Assembly (NCBI GenBank): GCA_030654395.1
Contig: JAURXM010000104.1
Location: 62,001 to 126,000 of the forward strand
DNA length: 64,000 nt
Reading direction: 5' to 3'
From: Aquabacterium sp.
Lineage (GTDB): Bacteria; Pseudomonadota; Gammaproteobacteria; Burkholderiales; Burkholderiaceae_C
The notes below the pieces were generated by a model that ran no database searches, had not been told where the DNA came from, and saw only the letters and a list, made by a program, of their open reading frames with translations. Below are positions 57,855 through 64,000 of this stretch, piece after piece. A program made the position numbers and the translations under genes. Within the stretch, counting starts at the first letter, position 1; each line of letters starts with the position of its first letter.

Positions 57855-57931
57855 TGGTGCGGCTGGCAGGAATTGAACCCACGACCCCTTGGTTCGTAGC
57901 CAAGTACTCTATCCAACTGAGCTACAGCCGC
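57855..57931 (-). tRNA. tRNA-Arg (anticodon ACG), copy 1
   Basis: A 77-base minus-strand tRNA identical to the copy at 57741-57817 and separated from it by 37 bases. It is probably the first gene of the pair's transcript. A TATAGT hexamer on the minus strand (57948-57943) is a plausible -10 box; I could not see a good -35. Confidence 0.97.
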
Positions 57932-57982
57932 CGAGAAGCGAGACTATAGCATGGTTTACGCGTAACTGTAGGTTAATGGCGC

Positions 57983-59236
57983 TTAATCATGTTTCAGCAG
58001 CGCTGCTAGGCGATAAAAGCGGGCGGCCTCGTCGGCGCGGTTTTCACGTTCAGCCAGTTGGCCTAATTTTGCCCAAGCCACACGCCGTCGGGGTAGGTCA
58101 AGTTGCAGGTCATTGGCCGCTGATAGCAGCATGCCGCGTGATTTGCCCCACAGCTGCCTCTCCGACAAGGCCAGGCCCAGTGTCAACGCCAAGGCAGGGT
58201 TGCGCAGGGCGGCCGGTGTGGTGGCGTCTAGCCGGGGCAGCCATTCGGCCTCTAGGCCGATCAGGCTGTGGCTCAGTGCATCGGATAGGGCCTCAATGGC
58301 ATCGACGGGCAATTGCGCGATGCGATCCCATAGCGGGGCTAGCCATTGGCGTGCTTCAACGTGTGCACCCAGCTCGGCCATGCGGCGTGCACCATGGGCC
58401 ACGACCAGTGGGTCCCGGCGGTCTTGGGCGTCCAGACTTTGCCACAGCGTGCGCAGTTGATCTGCATCGCGTGCAGTGGCCAGCGCTTCTGTGGCCAGCG
58501 CACGCAACAGGCCTTCTGCGGCGGATGCGGCGAAGCCTTGGTGTTTGGCCAGCAGGCGAGCAGTTTTGAGTGCTTCCATTGGCTGGCGCGCCAGCCGGCT
58601 GGCTTGCAATTTAAGGCGCAAAGCCTGTGTTCGGCGTGCCACACCGGCTGGCAGTTCAGCCAAATCACGCAGTGCGCGGTGGGCGTCGCGGTCATCTAGA
58701 GCGCATTCGGCGGCCAACAGCCTTGCACCTTCTTCCGTGGCGCGGGGCTTGCGTGTGAGGCGTGATAAATCGAGGGCTCGTTTGATGTGTTCATCGCGGC
58801 GCGTGCGGTCTTGCAGGCGATGGAGACTGCCAGCGGATAGCAAGTTGGCCAAGGCGGTGAACTCAGCATCGAGCGTCAACTCGGGTGTGTCGGCCTGGAT
58901 GGATACGGCTTTTTGACACGCCTTGTGAGCGCGTGTGTATCGGCCCGCCATGTACATGCTCAGGCCTTCACGCAGTGCCGCTTGAGCAAGCCGATCACGT
59001 TGGGCGACGCGCCAGCGTTTGGCACGCTCTGGCAAGGCCAGCAGGCCATTGAGGCCACGCGTCATGGAATAAACGGTCAGGAAGATCAGAACCAAACCAA
59101 GCAGGAAGAGGTTGAGTGATATATCTGTCCGCCAACCTAGCCAGAAAATGGTGACCAAACCGTCGTTGCCGCCCAGCGCTGTGGCTCCCACGACAGCAGC
59201 CACAGCCAGCAAAAGTAGCCAAACGATGGTGCGCAT
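57983..59236 (-). CDS. hemY: Heme biosynthesis protein HemY (TPR)
   Basis: Inner-membrane protein of 417 residues. Two N-terminal hydrophobic segments (about 3-24 and 40-60) are followed by a HemY_N domain and a TPR-rich cytosolic part (about 90-410) with many Ala/Leu helical repeats (YMAGRYTRAHKACQKAVSIQ). HemY of this proteobacterial type is a scaffold for late porphyrin steps, unrelated to the Bacillus oxidase of that name. It starts 3 bases after the hemX stop. Confidence 0.9.
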   Translation of the reverse strand: MRTIVWLLLLAVAAVVGATALGGNDGLVTIFWLGWRTDISLNLFLLGLVLIFLTVYSMTRGLNGLLALPERAKRWRVAQRDRLAQAALREGLSMYMAGRYTRAHKACQKAVSIQADTPELTLDAEFTALANLLSAGSLHRLQDRTRRDEHIKRALDLSRLTRKPRATEEGARLLAAECALDDRDAHRALRDLAELPAGVARRTQALRLKLQASRLARQPMEALKTARLLAKHQGFAASAAEGLLRALATEALATARDADQLRTLWQSLDAQDRRDPLVVAHGARRMAELGAHVEARQWLAPLWDRIAQLPVDAIEALSDALSHSLIGLEAEWLPRLDATTPAALRNPALALTLGLALSERQLWGKSRGMLLSAANDLQLDLPRRRVAWAKLGQLAERENRADEAARFYRLAALLKHD

Positions 59237-59239
59237 GGT

Positions 59240-60379
59240 TTAGCGTCCACCTGACACTGTTGCCAAAGCGGCCAAGGTGTCATCTGGCCGTGGCACGGCA
59301 GTTTGTTGGCTTTGTGTCGTGACGTCAGCGAGCATCGACTGCAACAGCTGGGTCTTGCGCGATTGCAGATCAAAGTAGCGCGGCACGACAGACTGGATCG
59401 CTTGTAGATCGGCTACCGCCACAGCTGTTTGGCGGCTGAGTAAAGCCAATCGGGCATTGAGCAAGCGCAGTTTGATGTTCTCGCGCAAGAAAAACGCCTG
59501 ATCAGGTGCTATCAGCATGGCTTCTGGGCGTGCGATGCGGGTCAGTCGAATCAGACCGCGGGTTTCGTCCCATATGGTCTGTGCTGCGCCTTTGCTCCAG
59601 CCCAGCACATGGCTGCCCCAGCTTGGCTCGCCTGTGTCTCGGCTTGCAGGTGTGGGTGCGGAGGCTGCTGCGCTGCTTTTGCCTTTGGATGGCGTACTGC
59701 GGCTTGGGGTGGGTAGGACGGTTTCAGGTTGGTTGAGCAGGGGGACTTCGTCGATGAGCCTGGCCGCTTCATCTAAGCGGATGGTCAGCGAGCTTAAATC
59801 GGCCACGCGGGTGCTGCGTACGCGATCCAAGTCTTTGGCCAGTGCGCGCCTGACGTTGTCCAAGCGTGGTTGGTGGGTGCGGGTCAGCCGGTCATCGGCT
59901 GACTGCATGGCGACAACCAAGGGCTCGGCGCTGCCGGTGAGTGCCGCTTGTTGGCTGGCCACGCGCAAACTGGCTTCAATGTCTGACACCAGATTTTCAT
60001 CACGCGACAGGCTCAGCGTCTTGATCAGGTCTTCAATTTGTGTGCGCTGCAACGCCACTTCGGCTAAGCGGGTTTCAAGCAAGGTGGTTCGGGCAGCGGC
60101 TTCGCGCGACAAGTCTTGGGCTTGGCTGGCCAGTAGCCGAGCTTCGACCGACTGGCGTTGGCTGTCGCTTTGCCGGCGAACAAGCTCTTGCTCTAGGCTT
60201 TGGACCTTTTTTTGTGTGTTCCACGCCAGCCATCCTGCGCCGCCCGAAGCGATGCTGAGCACCACCACGGCCCAGAGCACCCAGTTGGCAGGCGGGTCTG
60301 AGGGCGCCTGCTGCTCGGCCGTTGACGGCTCGAACTCGGGTGTGGCGCTGGGGGTGAGGGTGGCGTTGGTGTCGGTCAC
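59240..60379 (-). CDS. hemX: HemX-family membrane protein (HemX/uroporphyrinogen methyltransferase-like)
   Basis: Protein of 379 residues. One membrane helix at about 32-52 (NWVLWAVVVLSIASGGAG) is followed by a long coiled coil (about 55-130) and a helical C-terminal domain (LLNARLALLSRQTAVAVADL). It matches the HemX protein encoded between hemD and hemY; such proteins are often called uroporphyrinogen C-methyltransferases but lack the catalytic motifs. It probably organises heme enzymes at the membrane. It lies 62 bases after hemD and 3 bases before hemY. Confidence 0.85.
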   Translation of the reverse strand: MTDTNATLTPSATPEFEPSTAEQQAPSDPPANWVLWAVVVLSIASGGAGWLAWNTQKKVQSLEQELVRRQSDSQRQSVEARLLASQAQDLSREAAARTTLLETRLAEVALQRTQIEDLIKTLSLSRDENLVSDIEASLRVASQQAALTGSAEPLVVAMQSADDRLTRTHQPRLDNVRRALAKDLDRVRSTRVADLSSLTIRLDEAARLIDEVPLLNQPETVLPTPSRSTPSKGKSSAAASAPTPASRDTGEPSWGSHVLGWSKGAAQTIWDETRGLIRLTRIARPEAMLIAPDQAFFLRENIKLRLLNARLALLSRQTAVAVADLQAIQSVVPRYFDLQSRKTQLLQSMLADVTTQSQQTAVPRPDDTLAALATVSGGR

Positions 60380-60441
60380 GATAAAACGATTGTATCGACG
60401 TGCCTGAAAAGCACAGTGGAAGACGGCGGTCGGGAAGGGGC

Positions 60442-61245
60442 TTACTTTGCAGATCGTCGTGCTTGCGCCACTGCCTCAACGGTGGGGCGGGTCTGGTTGA
60501 TGTGGGTGATACCCAGTTGGCGGGCACGTTCTGCTATTTTGGGGTGGGTGACCAAGGCCTGAATTTGGGACCAATCGACGGCGGTTTGGCGCGCCAATGC
60601 GGGCAGGTGACAACTTAGTAGGTGGTCGATGGCTTGTGAGCTGCTGAACAGCCAAGTGTGTGCGTCAGGCTGGTCAAAGGCTTGGCGGGCGATCGCTTGT
60701 TGTGCTGTCGTCCATTGGCCCGTCGTGCGTTGGTAGGTTAAAACGGTCTCAACCTTCGCGCCCTGTGCTTGCCATTGCTGGGTCAACCAAGTGCGACCTT
60801 TTGCTTCTTGCTGGTCGCCGCCGCTGATGATGCTGACAGTTTGCCCCTGCCAATCCCGGTCAGCCAAGCAAGGCCACAAGGCTTCTGAATCGAACTGTTC
60901 AGCGTGTTCCGGGGGGCTGATGAGTTGCTGTGGCGTCAAACCAGCTGTGGCGCCCGCTTTGATCAGGCACTGGGCCGTCCCTGGCCCCGGCGCCGCCGCG
61001 AGTGTTTGGGCAGGCCACTTGGCTTGATCTGGCCGCAGTTTAAAGAACCACTCGACGGCTGCGGGGCTGACAAACATCAGCACCGCTTTGTCTGCGATGT
61101 GCTGCCAAATCTGTGCCACGGCCTCTGGGTTGGCCGGGGCGGTGATGGCGATCAGCGGCAGGGTTTGTGCTGGGACCCCCAGCGCACGCAGGCCTTCAAC
61201 CCACGCACTGGCTTGGGGCTCTGGGCGTGTGACCAGCAGTCGCAA
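60442..61245 (-). CDS. hemD: Uroporphyrinogen-III synthase
   Basis: Enzyme closing hydroxymethylbilane to uroporphyrinogen III. The N-terminal LRLLVTRPEPQASAWVEGLR is family-typical; VLMFVSPAAVEWFF and LFSSSQAIDHLL follow in the two lobes. Sequence conservation in this family is low. I place the start at a TTG at 61245, one base after the hemC stop, giving 267 residues. An ATG at 61329 is in frame but adds 28 basic residues in the overlap with hemC. It is the second gene of a hemC-hemD-hemX-hemY unit. Confidence 0.85.
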   Translation of the reverse strand: MRLLVTRPEPQASAWVEGLRALGVPAQTLPLIAITAPANPEAVAQIWQHIADKAVLMFVSPAAVEWFFKLRPDQAKWPAQTLAAAPGPGTAQCLIKAGATAGLTPQQLISPPEHAEQFDSEALWPCLADRDWQGQTVSIISGGDQQEAKGRTWLTQQWQAQGAKVETVLTYQRTTGQWTTAQQAIARQAFDQPDAHTWLFSSSQAIDHLLSCHLPALARQTAVDWSQIQALVTHPKIAERARQLGITHINQTRPTVEAVAQARRSAK

Positions 61246-61246
61246 T

Positions 61247-62215
61247 TTACAGGGCCGCCAGCCATTCAGGGCCGGCTTGCGCTTTGAGTTGCTCTGCCAC
61301 GGCTTGGCCCATGGCTTGTGCTTGCTCATGCGTGCTGGGCCAGCCTTGTGCGCGGGCTTGTACCAAGGTCGGCAGTTCTGGATGCCCTAACAGCGCTTTC
61401 AAAATCAAGGTCGGTTGTGCGTCGTCCGTGTCTTGCCATTGGGCGAATGCAGCGAGCGGCATCGAACAGCTGCCACCCATGGCGCGCGATACGGCGCGTT
61501 CAGCCAGTGTGGCCAGCCAAGTCGGCTCGTGCGCCAAGCTCAGTAAGGCGGGGCCTAGTTCAGCATGATCTTGCCTGATCTCCAGCCCCAAGGCACCTTG
61601 CCCCGCAGCGGGTAGCATGTCCTCGATGCTGATCAGCTCGCGGATGCGGTCGGCTAGTCCCAAGCGTTTGAGGCCGGCTGCAGCCAAGACGATCGCGTCG
61701 TACTGGCCTTCATCCAGCTTACGCAGGCGGGTGTCCAAGTTGCCTCGCAGTGCTTCAATGCGCAGGTCGGGGCGACGGGCGCGCAGCTGCACCATGCGGC
61801 GCAAGCTGGATGTGCCGACCACGGCGCCCTGAGGCAAATCGGCCAAACAAGCGTAGCGGGTGGACACCAGCGCGTCACGGGGGTCTTCGCGCTCCAGCAC
61901 GGCCGCCAAGATGAAGCCGTCGGGCAGTTCCATGGGGACATCTTTGAGCGAGTGCACGGCCAGATCGGCTCGCCCCTCTTCAATGGCGACTTCCAGTTCT
62001 TTGACGAACAGGCCTTTGCCTCCGACTTTGGACAAGGCGCGATCCAAAATTTGGTCGCCCTTGGTGGTCATGCCCAGCAGGGATACAGGCTGGGCGAAGC
62101 GGTCTTGCAAGAGGTCGCGGACGTATTCGGCCTGCCATATGGCCAGCCGGCTTTCACGTGTGGCGATGACCCATGGGGTCTGTGTGTGTGCGGGGGGTGT
62201 AATTGACGATGCCAT
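61247..62215 (-). CDS. hemC: Porphobilinogen deaminase
   Basis: Hydroxymethylbilane synthase of 322 residues. Recognised parts are [57 protein letters not shown] and the dipyrromethane-cofactor Cys in [10 protein letters not shown]. It condenses four porphobilinogens. It is first in the unit, 49 bases downstream of the ycgR-like gene's stop. Confidence 0.96.
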   Translation of the reverse strand: MASSITPPAHTQTPWVIATRESRLAIWQAEYVRDLLQDRFAQPVSLLGMTTKGDQILDRALSKVGGKGLFVKELEVAIEEGRADLAVHSLKDVPMELPDGFILAAVLEREDPRDALVSTRYACLADLPQGAVVGTSSLRRMVQLRARRPDLRIEALRGNLDTRLRKLDEGQYDAIVLAAAGLKRLGLADRIRELISIEDMLPAAGQGALGLEIRQDHAELGPALLSLAHEPTWLATLAERAVSRAMGGSCSMPLAAFAQWQDTDDAQPTLILKALLGHPELPTLVQARAQGWPSTHEQAQAMGQAVAEQLKAQAGPEWLAAL

Positions 62216-62264
62216 GCGCTGATGCTATCAGCCACAGCAGGGGTTCATAGCCCGCAGGCTGCAA

Positions 62265-63005
62265 TTAACGCGCTTCGTTTGCCAGCGCTTGGCGGCGTTT
62301 TTGGGTCTGGTTGATGTAGGACTGCAAAGTGCGGTCGCTACAGTCCAGATCGATCAACTCGCAACCCAAGCGGGTGCCGTGTGATTCGGGGTGTATGGCG
62401 GTCACATGGTGGATCACGCAGGTCACGTCCAAGTGGGTGTCGTCGTCGAGGTCAAGTTGACACAGGCCGATTTTCACGCCAGCGGTGATCATCGGCACGT
62501 TCTCAGGCAGGAACAGGGCGATGCCACTCAAGCTGATGTCCAAGATGCGCAGCGACAGTTGCATGTCGGGCATCGCCGGGTGGCGAAACCGCGCCATCGG
62601 TGTTTTGACTGAAAAAGGTTTGACCCGAAACGCCAAGCGGCGCTGGAATCTGAACAGCGCAAGAGGGTAGCGGGCGTTGAGCGTGTGCTCGCTGCCGCCA
62701 TGCACCTCCATCACGCCATCCAAGTCAAACTGGAGCTTGATGCTATCGAGGTAGGCCACCGCGACGATCTCGCCTGTCTCCAGCAGGCTTTGCAGCCGGG
62801 CGTCGCCATCTTCGGCGCTGAAGCTCAGTATTTTGCGTACGGGGTCGGCCGACCACATCAGGGTGATGTAGGTGTCGCCACTGGGGCCGCTGAGCGTAAC
62901 CAGTGTGCGTGCATCGAGCAGTTGTTGCAGTAAAGCCTGTATTTCGACGGGTGAGGTGACGCGGTAGTCGTCTAGTGCGCCATCGTCTGAGTGTGATCCG
63001 GGCAT
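62265..63005 (-). CDS. ycgR: Flagellar brake protein YcgR (PilZ domain)
   Basis: Protein of 246 residues. An N-terminal YcgR domain (about 10-115) leads to a C-terminal PilZ domain with the cyclic-di-GMP motifs RRLAFRV (RxxxR) and DISLSGIAL (DxSxxG). In other bacteria it slows the flagellar motor when the second messenger is high. I chose the ATG at 63005, which leaves 17 bases to fliT; the ATG at 63083 would overlap fliT by 61 bases. It is the third gene of the fliS-fliT set. Confidence 0.9.
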   Translation of the reverse strand: MPGSHSDDGALDDYRVTSPVEIQALLQQLLDARTLVTLSGPSGDTYITLMWSADPVRKILSFSAEDGDARLQSLLETGEIVAVAYLDSIKLQFDLDGVMEVHGGSEHTLNARYPLALFRFQRRLAFRVKPFSVKTPMARFRHPAMPDMQLSLRILDISLSGIALFLPENVPMITAGVKIGLCQLDLDDDTHLDVTCVIHHVTAIHPESHGTRLGCELIDLDCSDRTLQSYINQTQKRRQALANEAR

Positions 63006-63022
63006 GATCGGGCTCAACCTAT

Positions 63023-63370
63023 TCAGTGCATCTTTTGGGGATTTGCCTCGCTGCCCATCATTCGGCTGAGGTCGTTGATCCACGGTTCAGCTAAGTTGCG
63101 GATCTCGGCGTCGTTGATCAAAATGCGCTGCATGATTTTGGTCTTGTGTGAGACCTCATTGGGGCCCAACGGGTGCGCATCGGACGAGTGCTTGAGTTGT
63201 GCAATCAGGACGGCACACGCGCCTTCCAATCGGACAACGGTGTCCCAGTCTCCGGCGCGCGCAGCGACAAGCATGTCGTGGCTGGCGTGTTCGATGGCTT
63301 CGTAGTAGCTCAAGAGGTTGCCGTCCGATATGGTTTGGTCATCTAGGGTGAACATTTCTGGGGCGTTCAT
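63023..63370 (-). CDS. fliT: Flagellar chaperone FliT-like
   Basis: Small helical protein of 115 residues (MNAPEMFTLDDQTISDG start; YYEAIEHASHDMLVAARAGD; HKTKIMQRILINDAEIR) following fliS, as FliT does. FliT chaperones the filament cap FliD and can modulate flagellar regulators. Similarity is weak, so the call rests on size, fold and position. Start and fliS stop overlap (ATGA). Confidence 0.7.
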   Translation of the reverse strand: MNAPEMFTLDDQTISDGNLLSYYEAIEHASHDMLVAARAGDWDTVVRLEGACAVLIAQLKHSSDAHPLGPNEVSHKTKIMQRILINDAEIRNLAEPWINDLSRMMGSEANPQKMH

Positions 63371-63828
63371 GCTCGCACCTCCATGGTTGCGCGGACGGGG
63401 GATGCGCCTTGTGGGGCGATGGCGACCCAGGCGTCTCGGATGGGGGTTAAGAGCTTGGTGCACTCGTCCAGTGCGCTCACGTCATTGCGTAAGTTGGCCA
63501 CTGTCAAGCGCGCTGTGATATAGCCATATAAGGCGTTGAGGTGTTCTGCGAGGTCGCCACCAGCACTCATGTTCAGTGAGGCTTTGAGGCCTTCATCGAC
63601 GATGCGAACGGCCTTGCCAATGGCTGCGCACTTGGCTTCGATTTCGCGGTTGATGATGCCTCCTTTGGCCTTGGCAATGGATTCAAGGGCACCGTTGAAC
63701 AACAGCGTGATCAGTTGATGAGCAGAGGCGCCACTGACACCGGTCTCGATGTCAATCTGGCGGTAAACGCTGCTCATGTTTTTGGAACCGAACATACTGG
63801 CAGAAGAACCTGTGGCAGTGGCGTACAT
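63367..63828 (-). CDS. fliS: Flagellar export chaperone FliS
   Basis: Flagellin chaperone of 153 residues. The core has VYRQIDIETGVSGASAHQLI, LLFNGALESIAKAKG and LNALYGYITARLTVANL, FliS hallmarks. An ATG at 63795 is an alternative start. A sigma-28 promoter lies about 43 bases upstream. fliD would be expected to the right, beyond the window. Confidence 0.93.
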   Translation of the reverse strand: MYATATGSSASMFGSKNMSSVYRQIDIETGVSGASAHQLITLLFNGALESIAKAKGGIINREIEAKCAAIGKAVRIVDEGLKASLNMSAGGDLAEHLNALYGYITARLTVANLRNDVSALDECTKLLTPIRDAWVAIAPQGASPVRATMEVRA

Positions 63829-63870
63829 CTTGGGTCTCTTGGGGTGATGCTGTTTTCAGCGTTAAAACCT

Positions 63871-63897
63871 TTATCGGCATCAGCGTCAGCAGCTTGA
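63871..63897 (-). promoter_or_regulatory. Sigma-28 (FliA) promoter of fliS-fliT-ycgR
   Basis: The minus strand carries TCAAGCTG, 11 bases, then GCCGATAA. The -10 is a perfect match to the flagellar sigma-28 consensus and the -35 shares 5 of 8 bases with TAAAGTTT at the right spacing. Position before fliS is as expected. Confidence 0.78.
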
Positions 63898-64000
63898 ACG
63901 CTACAGCGTGATCCGATCCCCAGAAATAGCCTGTATTTAGGCTACGTTTGTGTGGATGCGCAAATCGTCTTTGTGCGTTGTGCTCGATGAGGGCTCATCG

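Overview
The window looks like a chromosomal stretch from a betaproteobacterium of the order Burkholderiales, most likely family Comamonadaceae. The signs are gene order (serC-pheA-tyrA-aroA-cmk-rpsA-ihfB-lapA-lapB; yicC-gmk-rpoZ-spoT-greB; hemC-hemD-hemX-hemY), an aroA-cmk gene fusion, a short OmpA-type protein with a Trp-rich N-terminal domain in place of a barrel, and a moderately high GC content. Genus cannot be fixed from the sequence alone. Most of the window is core genome, densely packed, with no insertion sequence, phage, CRISPR array or toxin-antitoxin locus that I could see.

Layout, left to right. 1-3 kb: the 5' end of a zinc alcohol dehydrogenase running off the left edge, a DegQ/HtrA-like protease whose signal peptide is in another frame, and a patatin-like protein. 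3-9.2 kb (minus): tRNA-Phe, then an apparent transcription unit olsB-like acyltransferase, rsmB, DUF4390, ntrY, ntrX. 9.3-13 kb: ptsI converging on and overlapping an ABC-F gene. 13-15.7 kb: a NarL-type two-component pair. 15.7-21.2 kb (minus): gshA, kup, benE, gshB. 21.2-23.5 kb: glnK-amtB behind a recognisable sigma-54 promoter and an NtrC-type site. 23.5-27.5 kb: comM, a copper chaperone gene, lapB, lapA, ihfB. 27.6-38 kb (minus): rpsA, aroA-cmk, tyrA, pheA, serC, a DUF2059 gene, gyrA. 38.4 kb: ompA. 39-43.3 kb: a GMC oxidoreductase with its small twin-arginine partner, then fadD. 43.3-47 kb (minus): hemW, rdgB, a PP2C phosphatase and a Ser/Thr kinase. 47-51.9 kb: yicC, gmk, rpoZ, spoT, with greB converging. 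52-57.7 kb: an accessory-looking signalling island. 57.7-58 kb: two identical tRNA-Arg genes. 58-62.2 kb (minus): hemC, hemD, hemX, hemY. 62.3-63.9 kb (minus): a YcgR flagellar brake, fliT and fliS behind a sigma-28 promoter.

The most interesting part is the 52.0-57.7 kb island. It encodes an excisionase/MerR-type DNA-binding domain fused to a degenerate receiver, a PAS protein with a histidine-kinase-like C-terminus lacking the phosphoacceptor His, a single-domain receiver, a membrane-anchored three-PAS histidine kinase whose middle PAS is a LOV domain with the photoactive Cys and the flavin-contacting Asn/Gln residues, a TVP38-type membrane protein, and a second CheY-like receiver. I read this as a candidate blue-light-responsive multicomponent pathway whose output could be transcription, motility or both. 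The architecture is seen in the sequence; the pathway is inference.

Other points of note are the frameshifted HtrA-like gene, an NtrX-like regulator lacking the AAA+ domain, a benE gene with no normal start codon where the family N-terminus should begin, and a strong hairpin between ntrX and tRNA-Phe.
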